Source of the DNA: JAAYXS01 sp043820985
GTDB lineage: Bacteria; Planctomycetota; Phycisphaerae; UBA1845; Fen-1342
Length of the DNA: 64,000 nucleotides
Assembly: GCA_043820985.1 (NCBI GenBank)
Contig: JBDRDH010000123.1
Span: 3,648 to 67,647, forward strand
Direction: 5' to 3'
The notes beneath the pieces are model-generated. The model worked only from the letters and a program-made list of their open reading frames with translations, made no database searches and was not told the origin of the DNA. Each line of letters starts with the position of its first letter. The stretch's first letter is position 1. Below are positions 42,866 to 52,257 of this stretch, piece by piece. Made by a program: the position numbers and the translations under genes.

Positions 42866-44419
42866 ATTGGCGGGGTGATCCTTGGTGCGCTCTTCCCGCG
42901 GCGGTTTCTGCCCGTCGAGATAGAAGGGCAAGTCCATCCAGCCATATCGCATATCTTCGGGGGAAGTGTACTCATATCCGCTATCGTCTTTGCCGTTGCG
43001 CCCAATGCTATACAGAAGTGGCCATCTTCGGTCCGGCGCGTATCGCAGCGGTTCTCCGTTCGGCATGAATGGATCTTCCGGCACAGTATCAATGTAGTCA
43101 GGTGTGAGTTCGGCCAGCAATGCCGGTCGGTGGCCACGATCGAGCTCGTAGAGTCGTAGCGCAAGCGCCGTTGCGGCGAGCCGCCGTCGGGCAATCGTCT
43201 GATAGTGCCTCTGAAGCATATCCGTCGGATCAGAGAAATTCCCCAAACAGGATATCTGACATCTAATTCTGCGCTCAAACTGCGACTGAAGGCTGAGAGG
43301 GGATGGCGCCAGATCCAACGCCTCTGGCCAATTCGGCGCGTTTCCGGCCAAGTGCAGTGCCGTCCAATGATCGGTTAACACAATCGCATCTAAGATGAAG
43401 AGTGGTTCAAGTACCCAACGCACAGGTGCTTCCCACCTTGCGCCAGCACTCGGTGGCATCAAGTTGCCCAACAGGAATGTGCATTCCCCTGCTCGGATTG
43501 CCTGCAAGGTATCGAGAGTGATCACGCGTTCGCTGAGTATCGCATACTGCCACCCGAGACGATGCGGCTCGTCGTTGAGCAATTCGGCGATCAAAGCCAT
43601 GACCTGATTCCGCGAGGCGGGCTCCGCGGCTTCTCCGGCGCATGCGCTTCCAGTGTCGCCAATTGTCAATGTCGCTGTAATGCGCTCGACGCTGGTGACT
43701 GTCAGGCCGCTTGTGCCAGTTGCTACAAGATAGGGCAACATTAAACCGCGAGGGCTGCAGAGGTGTTTGCCAACGGCAAGTGCATCACGCAGCAACTCCA
43801 CTGCGTGAGCGTCCTCACCGTACGCATGGTGAAAATCCGCCGCACCGCAAGCCAGTTTCGCAAGGTTGCGCTCAGCGACCAGCGAATAGCGTGGCAGGTT
43901 GAGAATCAGTGGTGAGCGAAGCTCGATGCCCCAGTTGGCCGCAGCACATCGCCGTGCCTCCCGCATCAATCGGAGCGTCTCGGCGTTTGCGTCTAGCAGT
44001 CGTCTGACAGCGTCGGCCTCGGTGGTGAGCAAATTGGGGTAATAATCCGGCATCGCGAGAGCGCCTACGCTGATCTGCTCCGGGTCACCATATATATACG
44101 TTACATCCTGATCGATTGTCTCGACCAATGCTGCGTGCGCACGCTTGTAGTATTCGGCTGCATTTTCTTCGTCGGCGACCTCAGGTTCCACGATATCCTC
44201 GATCAACACCGGATATCCGGCGGCGCGGTATTCGGCGATTTTGGCTTGCAGGCGGCGGTTGGCTTCGCAGCCCCAGGCTAGGCGGAGGAGGATCATCGAT
44301 GCGATGATTACGCCGGCGGTGAGGAGTGAGCGCTTTAGGGTGCGCCAGCGTGGCGGCATCGGCGGCCGGTTGTTGGTGTGCTCGCGGTGGGCGTTGGCAG
44401 TGGAGTCGGCGGTGGTCAT
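42776..44419 (-). CDS. Membrane-anchored protein of unknown function
   Basis: The 547-residue product has one transmembrane helix near the N-terminus (LTAGVIIASMILLRLAWGC), a long helical soluble region, and a C-terminal motif LTPDYIDTVPEDPFMPNGEPLRY...SIGRNGKDD. This last block is common at the ends of planctomycete pseudopilin-like and related secreted proteins. A low-complexity acidic tail follows. The 3' end overlaps the convergent zinc-ribbon gene. The ATG at 44419 was chosen over one 12 codons upstream; neither has a ribosome-binding site. I do not recognise a function. Confidence 0.7.
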   Translation of the reverse strand: MTTADSTANAHREHTNNRPPMPPRWRTLKRSLLTAGVIIASMILLRLAWGCEANRRLQAKIAEYRAAGYPVLIEDIVEPEVADEENAAEYYKRAHAALVETIDQDVTYIYGDPEQISVGALAMPDYYPNLLTTEADAVRRLLDANAETLRLMREARRCAAANWGIELRSPLILNLPRYSLVAERNLAKLACGAADFHHAYGEDAHAVELLRDALAVGKHLCSPRGLMLPYLVATGTSGLTVTSVERITATLTIGDTGSACAGEAAEPASRNQVMALIAELLNDEPHRLGWQYAILSERVITLDTLQAIRAGECTFLLGNLMPPSAGARWEAPVRWVLEPLFILDAIVLTDHWTALHLAGNAPNWPEALDLAPSPLSLQSQFERRIRCQISCLGNFSDPTDMLQRHYQTIARRRLAATALALRLYELDRGHRPALLAELTPDYIDTVPEDPFMPNGEPLRYAPDRRWPLLYSIGRNGKDDSGYEYTSPEDMRYGWMDLPFYLDGQKPPREERTKDHPANSPQTADYDADVQDDPGDTDEQQPGHDHPG

Positions 44420-44900
44420 GGGTGAGAGTGTCGCACGCGGTCGTGCGGGCGGCAAGGTGTTGGGGGAAATGGGATTCGGATTGGGGACAGAACCGCCATG
44501 ACGCCAAGAGCGCCAAGGACGCCAAGGGATGAAATAGAGTTAGGACTAGGAAGTACACTTGGATCCTTGAATCCTGGGACCCTGGGATCCTGGCCTAAAC
44601 CCTCGCTGGCGCTTCGGGCTCTGATTGGGCGCTGGCTGGCGCCACGCGTTCAGAACTTTGGGGGAGTCTGCATGGCTATAGGTCACTGAACCCTGAATCC
44701 TGAATCCAGAATCCTTACACCGGCCGCTACATCTGCTTAGTGTCTTCGTGGCTTGGTGGTGAGCTTCGCCGGCCTACGTGGGGATTCTATCTGGCCTGAT
44801 TATGGCTCGACAATGGGGGGTGATTTGTGGAAAATACTGGTTGGAACAGTTCGCGACATGGGAATTGTCCACTTCAGCAGGGAATCAGCGGGGTGCTTCG
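44420..44900. repeat. Spacer with dispersed repeats
   Basis: The 481 bases include an ACCCTCGCTGGCGCTTCGGGCTCTGATT element (about 44599-44626), short GGGATCCTGG-type tandem units (about 44560-44593), a CTGAATCCTGAATCC run (about 44690-44712) and a fragment of the GGCCGCTAC family near 44716. No gene is supported. Confidence 0.7.
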
Positions 44901-46073
44901 ATGCCGCTCGTTGCTTGTCCGGGATGCAAGACACGCTACAAGGTACCCACCACCGCCGCCGGTAAACGGACCAAGTGCCGTAAGTGTGGCAAGACCTTTC
45001 AAGTCCCCACGGCGGCGGCGACGGCCAAGCCAACACCGCCCAAAAAGGAAACCACGCCGATCGATCTGGATGACGTTTTCTCCAACCTGTCCGCCCTGGC
45101 CAGTGGCGAAGCCTTAGGTGTGGCCCCCATCACTCCAGCTTCGAGCACGACAGCCGCCGGTGGCTACAGCGTCGAATTAGCCGCCCGGCAAGCTGGTGTG
45201 GTAACGGCGGTCGCGGCGGATGTCGAGCCACCCGGCTTTATGACGACGGGTGTTAGCTACGTGCGCTATCTGGCGGCAATTGGCAAGAGCCTGGTATTCC
45301 TACGGAAGCCCGGCAACATCCTGACCTTCATCATGCTCTGGCTGCTGCTCGCCGCGCGCGAGATGATGCAGATGGCGTGTTACATAGCTCCGTTGGTCTC
45401 GGGGCCATACTTCTTCGGGGCCGGCGCGTTCATCATCACCGGCTGGTATATGGCGTTCAAGATGACCCTGGTGACGTGGGCGGCGGGTGGAGACGATGAA
45501 CTGCCGCCCCTGGCCGCGGAGGATGGCTTCTGGGATGGCGTCATCATTCCCTTCTTCCGCATGTTGGCGACTTACGTGTTTGCGTTGCTACCGTTTGTGA
45601 TCTACTTAATTACGTTACAGAGAAGCATATATTCCGCCTATTACGCGAGTGAGAGTGATTTTGGTCTGGGAGGCACGCCCGTGCCGGCCATGGTCTCCAT
45701 CGTGATCCTGTTAGCGCTGTTGTTACTGGGCTGTTTCATCTGGCCAATGATGGTGCTGGTGGTTTCCTGCGGCGAGAGTGTCAAGGCGCTGTTCCAGTTG
45801 GACCTGATCCTGGCGACGATATTCAAGACGTTACCGGCGTACCTGCTGACTGTGATTGCCGTCTATATCACGTTCGTGGGCCAGCTCGTGACCACCGCGT
45901 ATATCGCGACCCGCCTGGGACAGCCGATCATATGGTCCCAGGACTGGACGGCCATCCTGGTGATACCGAGTTTGCTAGTGGGTGTGCGGTTGTTCTTCGA
46001 TATCGTGGCCATGCGAGCCATCGGTTACTACTACTGTTACTTCAAGCACAAGTTCGCGTGGTCCTGGGGGTAG
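44901..46073 (+). CDS. MJ0042-type zinc-ribbon polytopic membrane protein
   Basis: The 390-residue protein opens with a zinc ribbon, ACPGCKTRYKVP and TKCRKCGKTFQVP, of the MJ0042 type often seen in planctomycetes and delta-proteobacteria. A Pro/Thr-rich linker follows, then about six transmembrane helices in the last 230 residues. The membrane part resembles a DUF4013-like integral domain, but that match is by eye only. I start at the ATG at 44901, directly before the ribbon; the frame is open for 41 more codons upstream. It precedes a DUF1963-like gene on the same strand, with a repeat in between. Confidence 0.78.
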   Translation: MPLVACPGCKTRYKVPTTAAGKRTKCRKCGKTFQVPTAAATAKPTPPKKETTPIDLDDVFSNLSALASGEALGVAPITPASSTTAAGGYSVELAARQAGVVTAVAADVEPPGFMTTGVSYVRYLAAIGKSLVFLRKPGNILTFIMLWLLLAAREMMQMACYIAPLVSGPYFFGAGAFIITGWYMAFKMTLVTWAAGGDDELPPLAAEDGFWDGVIIPFFRMLATYVFALLPFVIYLITLQRSIYSAYYASESDFGLGGTPVPAMVSIVILLALLLLGCFIWPMMVLVVSCGESVKALFQLDLILATIFKTLPAYLLTVIAVYITFVGQLVTTAYIATRLGQPIIWSQDWTAILVIPSLLVGVRLFFDIVAMRAIGYYYCYFKHKFAWSWG

Positions 46074-46128
46074 TGCTGGTATGACAGAAACCGCGGAGAG
46101 CGCGGAGAACACTAAGAATATGAAAGCA

Positions 46129-46211
46129 TGGGTGGCCCACCTCTTCAGAGGTGGGGGACACGAATGGGCCAGTGATTCGCGTTCCCCACGGCTGAAGCCA
46201 TGGGCCACCCA
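46129..46211. repeat. 83-bp palindromic repeat, copy 2
   Basis: The same length and ends as the copy at 38961-39043: TGGGTGGCCC at the left, GGGCCACCCA at the right. Most of the sequence is identical; the centre differs at scattered bases. It lies between two plus-strand genes, 27 bases before the next start. Confidence 0.92.
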
Positions 46212-46238
46212 ATCAGCGAAGCACAAGAGGTTCGTACG

Positions 46239-47402
46239 GTGAACACCAGAAACCTTATCTGTTGGGCAGTCGTGCTGGTCGGCTATCTCGGATTGCTCTT
46301 CTGGGGCACCACGCGGCCGATCAAGATGGAGCGCTGGCAGAAAACGACTTGGTCACGGATGTGGACTCGGCTCGACCAGGCACGTTTGCCGGGACAGATA
46401 CCCGAGGAAACCGAGGAGGAGAATCCACCGCCGCCCCCGATCCCGGCGACGATGACCAGAGAGCAGGCCGAAGAGGTGATTAAGGTCTCCGCGCTCGTGA
46501 ACCATGCCGGAGCCATCATTCCGCGCCTGCGGCCCGCGGTACGAGTTTCACCCTGGCCGGTGGAAGATTTGGATGATCTGGAACCGGGGGCCTCGCGGTT
46601 CACGGCGCCGCCGGACGTCCCGGTGGATTTCGACTGGCCGTGGTTCAATGGCGAACCGCTGACCTTGGTTGCCCAGCTCAATATGGCGGAGGTGCTGGAG
46701 CACGACTTGACGCAACGCCTGCCGGAGAGCGGGTGGCTGTGCTTCTTTTACGCCGACAACGTGAAACCACCGCCGTTGGGTATGAGTCCTGCGGATCGTG
46801 ACGCCTGGCGGGTGGTGTATTTCAACGGGGACCCCGAAAGTCTCAAGCGGATGAATCCTCCCCAGCCAGCGTCGGATAAATATCCGCCATGCTTTGTGCG
46901 TTTCTGGCAGGAATGGACGCTGCCGGATTTGACCGAAGAGCCGGACCTGATCTGGGAGAAACAGCTACTGTACTTCTATGGCGACTTGTGTACGGCCTTG
47001 ACCGGCCGGCCGGAGGAATCTGGTTGGCACCATCTGCTGGGGTATGCACAAAACGTGGGTGGGCCGATGCCGCCGGTGTGCGAGTTGGTATCTCAGGGTG
47101 AGACGGTTACGTACGAGACGGATTTCGACGATCCAAAGATCAAGGCCAGGATCAAAAACGCCGACGAGTGGGTTCTGCTGTTCCAGGTGGAACTCGATTC
47201 CTTAATGACAATGGGTGTGAAGACCGAGGATACGCTGGATTCGCTCTGGGGCATGTATGGCGCGACCGGGCGTATTTATTACTGGATCCGCGCGGATGAT
47301 TTGAAGAAGCGTGATTTCAGCAAGGTCTGGATGCTGCGTCAGGGGTATTATAAGGATGAGTGGGAAGAAGAATACGAGGACGACGAAGACGACGGCGACT
47401 GA
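46239..47402 (+). CDS. Membrane-anchored DUF1963 (YwqG-like) protein
   Basis: The 387-residue product has one N-terminal transmembrane helix (CWAVVLVGYLGLLFWGTT), a proline-rich stretch, and a DUF1963/YwqG-like domain: FTAPPDVPVDFDWPWFNGEPLTLVAQLNMAEV, then ESGWLCFFYADN and later HHLLGYAQNV. The domain's biochemical role is not known. The tail is very acidic (EEEYEDDEDDGD). The GTG at 46239 has AGAGG eight bases upstream. It follows the zinc-ribbon membrane gene and may share its transcript. Confidence 0.82.
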   Translation: MNTRNLICWAVVLVGYLGLLFWGTTRPIKMERWQKTTWSRMWTRLDQARLPGQIPEETEEENPPPPPIPATMTREQAEEVIKVSALVNHAGAIIPRLRPAVRVSPWPVEDLDDLEPGASRFTAPPDVPVDFDWPWFNGEPLTLVAQLNMAEVLEHDLTQRLPESGWLCFFYADNVKPPPLGMSPADRDAWRVVYFNGDPESLKRMNPPQPASDKYPPCFVRFWQEWTLPDLTEEPDLIWEKQLLYFYGDLCTALTGRPEESGWHHLLGYAQNVGGPMPPVCELVSQGETVTYETDFDDPKIKARIKNADEWVLLFQVELDSLMTMGVKTEDTLDSLWGMYGATGRIYYWIRADDLKKRDFSKVWMLRQGYYKDEWEEEYEDDEDDGD

Positions 47403-47494
47403 CATCCCCGGCCGGCTCAACAGCTTTTAGAGCAATTCGATCGACACCGGTTAATAGACGCGCCTGTGTATGTTCGATATCTTCTCAACAAGGA

Positions 47495-47580
47495 CTGTTC
47501 GCCCGCGTTCATAGCACGACAGTCAGTGGCATTGAGAATCTGCCCCGCTAAGTGGCGGTCAATGTGACCGGGCGCGGTTA
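47495..47580 (+). pseudogene. Broken fragment of the yifB 5' end
   Basis: Read from CTG at 47495, the frame gives LFARVHSTTVSGIENLPR, a TAA stop, then VAVNVTGRG and another stop. The intact yifB gene at 49721 starts MFARIHSMALSGIEALPCEV and continues EVDVTGRG. The two align without gaps over 28 codons with 18 identical residues; the stop replaces the Glu codon after PC. The similarity ends after GRG. It sits 33 bases before a GNAT-like gene, so it is probably a leftover of a duplication or rearrangement. Confidence 0.8.
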
Positions 47581-47612
47581 ATATTGCCTTGGCGGCTTCA
47601 AGGAGGAACAGA

Positions 47613-48716
47613 ATGGCGGAGGAGGTATGCCTGCACGTTGTCAGCAAAGCCGAATTCGGCGCGGGTAAGATACGCCCGGACTGGGAAGATCCGGAGCAGA
47701 TGACAGCGGCTTCGCCGCACGTGCGACGCATGCTGCTGGACAATCCGCTTAGCAAGAGCGCTGACGATCCAGTACGGATATATGTGACCGTCGGCTCGCG
47801 GCTCGCGGGGCGGTTGAGCGTGGTGATGGGCGAGATGCTGGTAAAGGGGGAACCACTATCCGTAATCTGGGGTTCCAATCTGCTGGTCTCGCCAGACTTT
47901 CGCGGGATGGGCCTGGGAACGAAGCTTGTCAACTGTTGGAGCCAACTGCATCACACCGTGGCGGGCTGTGGGGCTAATCCGGCCGCGATGGCGATCTATC
48001 GCAAGCTCGGGTGGATCGTGTTTTCTACACCGAGTTACTTCCTAGTGTGTCACAGCCGCAAGTTTGTGGCCGGATATTTACGCGCGCGCGCCGCGGCCGC
48101 CGTGGTGTCTCCAGTCGTCGATACACTTTTGGCCAGTCGCCGCGGTCTGGGTCGGCTCTTCAGGGGAGCTTCAACACGGGGGCTCGGCGCGGAACTTGCT
48201 GAGTCCATGCCGTCCGATTTCGATGTGTTACTAGCGCGCCAGTTGGCTCCGGTCGTGACACATCGCTCGGCGACCTGGATCAACTGGCTGCTTAAGTCAG
48301 GCGCGGACGATGAACAACGCGATTACCGGCTGTATTTCGTACGGAATGCCCGGGGAGGGACAGTCGGGTACTTCATGCTGCAACAAAGATGCCTGCCGCT
48401 GATTGGCAAGCGTTTCAAGGACGTCACGATCGGATCGCTAAAAGAGTGGGGTATTTTCGACGATCAGCAGGTTGATGCTTCGGCGCTGGTCTTGCTCAGT
48501 ATACGTGCCTCTTTGGCCTGGGGCGCGGATGCCGTGCAGATTCAGATGTCCGGCGATGACGTGGCGCGCGTCATGCACAAAGTGGGATCGAAAGTCAGAG
48601 ATGATCTGATGGTTGTTCTCAACGCCGTGCCACCCAGCCCGCTGGCTAACCAGGAATATCAGATCCAGGGGAATTGGCGCTTCACGCCTTCGGAAGGCGA
48701 TGGTTTCTTTGTTTGA
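47613..48716 (+). CDS. GNAT-fold acetyltransferase-like protein
   Basis: The 367-residue protein contains a GNAT core in its first half: SVIWGSNLLVSPDFRGMGLGTKLVNCWSQL holds the acetyl-CoA-binding R/QxxGxG/A element (RGMGLG), followed by NPAAMAIYRKLGW. The second half looks like another GNAT-like domain without the motif, as in FemAB-like or exopolysaccharide-associated acyltransferases. AAGGAGG six bases before the ATG is the strongest ribosome-binding site in the region. A polysaccharide deacetylase follows 20 bases later, so the pair may remodel a surface polysaccharide; this is inference from context. Confidence 0.75.
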   Translation: MAEEVCLHVVSKAEFGAGKIRPDWEDPEQMTAASPHVRRMLLDNPLSKSADDPVRIYVTVGSRLAGRLSVVMGEMLVKGEPLSVIWGSNLLVSPDFRGMGLGTKLVNCWSQLHHTVAGCGANPAAMAIYRKLGWIVFSTPSYFLVCHSRKFVAGYLRARAAAAVVSPVVDTLLASRRGLGRLFRGASTRGLGAELAESMPSDFDVLLARQLAPVVTHRSATWINWLLKSGADDEQRDYRLYFVRNARGGTVGYFMLQQRCLPLIGKRFKDVTIGSLKEWGIFDDQQVDASALVLLSIRASLAWGADAVQIQMSGDDVARVMHKVGSKVRDDLMVVLNAVPPSPLANQEYQIQGNWRFTPSEGDGFFV

Positions 48717-48736
48717 AGCGATAAGGTTCTGAAGGT

Positions 48737-49636
48737 ATGGCTGAGTGGTTGAAAAGATCCGTGGTGGCGACCTGGCTGCGAGCAACCGGGCGTCCACGCC
48801 GGAATCGCGAGCGGTACTGGCAAAACTCCCACGGCCTGCGACTGCTGACCGCACATGCGGGTGGCGCGGCACAACGGGAACGCCTCTACTGTATTGTGGA
48901 GTGGTGTGGCGAGCATTTCGACCTGGCCGAGCCCGGCGACGTGGACGATCTCGTCGCGGGTCGGTTTCAAGCTGGTCAACGCGACAAGATCCTGTTCACT
49001 TTTGACGATGGACACGAGCGTTTTTATCCGGTGGCCGAGTGGCTGGCCAGGAAAGGGATCAAGGCCACGTTCTTCGTGATCCCCTGCTACATCGGGCGCA
49101 CGGTCCGCCAGTTCATGCAGTATCACCAGGATAACGGCGTGGAGGCCTACAACATTTCGCAGGTACGGAGTCATGACCAGGTCCGCGGCTTGTCGCGCTC
49201 GGAAATCGCCGAGATGGTCAGCATGGGGCACCGGATCGCCGCGCATAATTTCGCCCACCGCGACTTGGGTACTCTGCACCAGGAAGAGGATCTGGAGTAT
49301 GAGATCGGACGGGCCATCGATATGCTCTCGACCATACTGGAGAGCGAATGTCAGGACTTTGCCTGGGCCTTCGGAAACATTAAACACATTTCGGAAGAAG
49401 CCACGCATTATCTGCAACGGCATTGTCCGCGCGTCTATGCCAGTATCCGCGGGCTTAATGTCGGCGGGCTCTCGCCCGCGTTTCTGCTCCGTGACGGTGT
49501 CAACCTTGATTTCCCGCCGGTCTTTTCAAAGCTGTGCCTGGAAGGAGGCGCGGACGACCGTTGGGAGGCGGAACGTGAGGAACTACAGCGGCGTGTCGGA
49601 TGTATGCCCCAGAGTCAGCAATCACCGACAACCTAA
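48737..49636 (+). CDS. Polysaccharide deacetylase (NodB-like, CE4 family)
   Basis: The 299-residue protein has the NodB motif 1 FTFDDGHERFYP (catalytic and metal-binding Asp pair) and motif 2 MGHRIAAHNFAHRDLG, where HxxAH stands for the usual H(S/T)xxH. ATFFVIP follows the first motif. CE4 enzymes remove N-acetyl groups from chitin-like polymers or peptidoglycan. There is no signal peptide, so the enzyme may act on cytoplasmic precursors or use another route. It is placed directly after the GNAT-like gene and 84 bases before yifB. Confidence 0.87.
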   Translation: MAEWLKRSVVATWLRATGRPRRNRERYWQNSHGLRLLTAHAGGAAQRERLYCIVEWCGEHFDLAEPGDVDDLVAGRFQAGQRDKILFTFDDGHERFYPVAEWLARKGIKATFFVIPCYIGRTVRQFMQYHQDNGVEAYNISQVRSHDQVRGLSRSEIAEMVSMGHRIAAHNFAHRDLGTLHQEEDLEYEIGRAIDMLSTILESECQDFAWAFGNIKHISEEATHYLQRHCPRVYASIRGLNVGGLSPAFLLRDGVNLDFPPVFSKLCLEGGADDRWEAEREELQRRVGCMPQSQQSPTT

Positions 49637-49720
49637 CATCCTATCTAGCTCCCGGTTTCGGCCCGTCTGTCTGGAGCAAACAGTTGCGGGCCTGAATTCT
49701 CCTTGCTAACATTCACCTAA

Positions 49721-51250
49721 ATGTTCGCGCGAATTCACAGCATGGCGCTCAGCGGTATCGAAGCGCTGCCCTGTGAGGTGGAAGTCGACGTTACGGGACG
49801 GGGTTTTTCCGTACCAACGATCGTGGGTCTGCCTGACTCGGCGGTGAAGGAAAGCATTGACCGCATCCGCAGCGCGCTGTTCAACTCCGGTTTTATCCTG
49901 CCGAAAACGCGCACCACTATCAACCTGGCCCCGGCCGACATCCGCAAGGAAGGCCCGGCCTTCGATCTGCCTATCGCACTCGGCATGCTCCTGGGCGATG
50001 ACCAGTTGCAAAGCGAGATCGTCGATGACTTTCTGATCGCCGGCGAGTTGGCGTTGGACGGGGGTGTGCGGCCAATCAAGGGGTGTCTTTCGCTGGCCTT
50101 GCTCGCTCAGCAGCGCGACTTTCGGGGCCTGATCGTGCCGCGCGAGAACGCCGAGGAGGCCGCCGTCGTCGAAGGTTTGGAGGTCTACGGCGTTAGTTCA
50201 CTAACCGAGGCAGTCGGCCTGCTGGCTGGCGAGTTGCCACTTGAGCCGACCAGCGTCGATCTGGAGGCGTTGTTCGCGCGGGCGGCGCGCTATGATGTGG
50301 ACTTCGCCGACGTGCGCGGTCAGGAGCATGTTAAACGAGCCATCCTGATCGCCGCCGCCGGTCGGCACAATATGTTGATGATCGGCCCGCCGGGCACGGG
50401 CAAGACCATGCTGGCCAAGCGGCTGCCGACGATTTTACCGCCGATGACGTTGCGGGAATCGCTCGAGACCACGCGGATCTATTCGGCCTCGGGCCGTTTG
50501 CCGAAACAAACCAGCCTGATGGCCACGCGGCCGGTACGCCGGCCACATCACTCGATCAGCATCCCGGCGTTGGTCGGCGGCGGCACCGTCCCCTCGGCGG
50601 GTGAGATATCCGCGGCCCATCACGGCGTACTGTTTCTGGATGAATTGCCGGAGTTTACACGTAGCGTGCTGGAATCGTTGCGGCAGGTAATAGAGGACGG
50701 CACGGTCACGATCGCGCGGGCGCATAGCGCGGCCGAGTTTCCCGCCGACTTTGTGCTGGTGGCGGCGATGAATCCCTGTCCGTGCGGGTACTTCACCGAT
50801 CCACGCCGTCCTTGCAAGTGTTCGGCCCCACAGATCGATCGCTATCTGGCGCGCATTTCCGGCCCCCTGCTGGAACGCATCGACATTCACATTGAAGTGC
50901 CGGCGGTACCGATCGCCGCCCTGCGCGACATGCGGCCCGGCACTGATAGCGCGTCGATGCGCGTACAGGTCGGGCGCGCCCTGGCGGTGCAGCGCGAACG
51001 CTTTGGGCATGACACAACCGTTTCCAATGGGCGTATGACTTCGCGTCTGCTGCGTAAGTACGCCGTACTCGACCAGGATGGCGAGCGCGTCTTGCGACAG
51101 GCGGTCAGCGAGCTGGGCCTGTCCGCACGGGCGCACGACAAAGTCCTCCGCGTCGCCCGTACGATCGCCGACCTGAATGGCGAGGAGCAAGTCAACGCCA
51201 CGCACCTCTCCGAAGCGATCCAGTACCGGCGGCTGGATCGGCAACTCTAG
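49721..51250 (+). CDS. yifB: YifB/ComM family Mg-chelatase-like AAA+ ATPase
   Basis: The 509-residue protein has the full family layout: an N-terminal Lon-type domain (MFARIHSMALSGIEALPC), the AAA+ core with Walker A GPPGTGKTM and Walker B VLFLDELPEF, the zinc-like NPCPCGYFTDPRRPCKCS segment and a C-terminal helical domain. In naturally competent bacteria ComM drives branch migration during DNA uptake. The ATG start is preceded only by a weak site. A damaged copy of the 5' end lies 2.2 kb upstream. Confidence 0.95.
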   Translation: MFARIHSMALSGIEALPCEVEVDVTGRGFSVPTIVGLPDSAVKESIDRIRSALFNSGFILPKTRTTINLAPADIRKEGPAFDLPIALGMLLGDDQLQSEIVDDFLIAGELALDGGVRPIKGCLSLALLAQQRDFRGLIVPRENAEEAAVVEGLEVYGVSSLTEAVGLLAGELPLEPTSVDLEALFARAARYDVDFADVRGQEHVKRAILIAAAGRHNMLMIGPPGTGKTMLAKRLPTILPPMTLRESLETTRIYSASGRLPKQTSLMATRPVRRPHHSISIPALVGGGTVPSAGEISAAHHGVLFLDELPEFTRSVLESLRQVIEDGTVTIARAHSAAEFPADFVLVAAMNPCPCGYFTDPRRPCKCSAPQIDRYLARISGPLLERIDIHIEVPAVPIAALRDMRPGTDSASMRVQVGRALAVQRERFGHDTTVSNGRMTSRLLRKYAVLDQDGERVLRQAVSELGLSARAHDKVLRVARTIADLNGEEQVNATHLSEAIQYRRLDRQL

Positions 51251-51392
51251 AGCTGGGATCGGTCTGCTGGGCTTCTGACGTGTTCTTAGCGCTTACGGCA
51301 CAGCGCCTGTAGGATGATACCATAGGTGGGTGGACCACGTGGCAGTTCGCCTTGGCTGGTCATGTCGATAAGAGCACGGAACGAGGTTCATC

Positions 51393-52187
51393 ATGGACGA
51401 GGTTCTGAGTGCCTTTATTGAGCGGACCGAGCCGTTTCCTGACCGGGCGGTCAGTGTAATCGGTCTGGGTCCGGGGGATCCTGGTCTGATTACCGTCAAG
51501 GCCGCCGTGCGTTTACGGCAGACCGAGGTGGTGTTCTACGATTTCGGCGATCAACCGTGGGCGATCTGGGACCTGGTCACGCCGGGGGTTGAGCGAAGTA
51601 TGGTCCCGTGCGAGATTCCGACTGGCGAGATCGTGGAGATGATTCGCCCGCATGTCGAGGCCGGCCGCCGGGTGGTTTATCTAACCGCCGGCGATCCGTT
51701 TGTGTTTGAGCGCGCTGATTCGGTGGCGGAGGCGCTGGGGGAAAGCGGCTTTGCCATCGAGGTCGTTCCAGGGCTGACGGCGGCGCTGGCCGCCGGTGCG
51801 TACGCCGGCATTCCGCTCACCGGTCACGGCGCTGCCGGGGCACTCTGCCTCGCCACCGTCGGTAACCACCACGGGGCCAAAATTCCGCCGGCCAGTCTGG
51901 CAACGATGGCCAGTAGTGGAACTCTGGTCTTGTACATCGCCGAGGAACAGCTTGAGCAGTTGTGTGCGGAGTTGCGGACATGCGGACTGCGTGGACAGAC
52001 GCCGGCTACGATCGTCGAAGATGCCACCGAATCCGGTCAGCATGTTGTGAGTGGTACTCTCGACACGCTGGCCGCTGAAGCGAATCTGGCCGGAATCAAA
52101 TCGCCGGCCCTGGTGTTCATCGGCGCGACTGCTGCACCGCGGGCTCGACTCGCTTGGTTCAAACAACCCCACTCATCCGGGGCTTAA
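51393..52187 (+). CDS. Uroporphyrinogen-III C-methyltransferase-like tetrapyrrole methylase
   Basis: The 264-residue protein has the methylase core: VSVIGLGPGDPGLITVKAAV, VVYLTAGDPFVFERADSVAEAL and the segment EVVPGLTAALAAGAYAGIPLT. These match SUMT enzymes, which methylate uroporphyrinogen III at C2 and C7 with SAM on the way to siroheme, heme d1 or cobalamin. The start has GAGG six bases upstream. There are about 20 extra N-terminal residues before the first strand. No other tetrapyrrole gene is nearby, so the pathway it serves is open. Confidence 0.88.
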   Translation: MDEVLSAFIERTEPFPDRAVSVIGLGPGDPGLITVKAAVRLRQTEVVFYDFGDQPWAIWDLVTPGVERSMVPCEIPTGEIVEMIRPHVEAGRRVVYLTAGDPFVFERADSVAEALGESGFAIEVVPGLTAALAAGAYAGIPLTGHGAAGALCLATVGNHHGAKIPPASLATMASSGTLVLYIAEEQLEQLCAELRTCGLRGQTPATIVEDATESGQHVVSGTLDTLAAEANLAGIKSPALVFIGATAAPRARLAWFKQPHSSGA

Positions 52188-52257
52188 TCCCGCGGCATGC
52201 ACGGGAACGCCATCTTGGCCACGAGTTGGTCTGCTCACCCCTTCACATTTTTGAATA

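Noticed and set aside
48659..49423. A 254-codon minus-strand frame
   Set aside because: It is the shadow of the polysaccharide deacetylase gene, whose catalytic motifs are clear on the plus strand.
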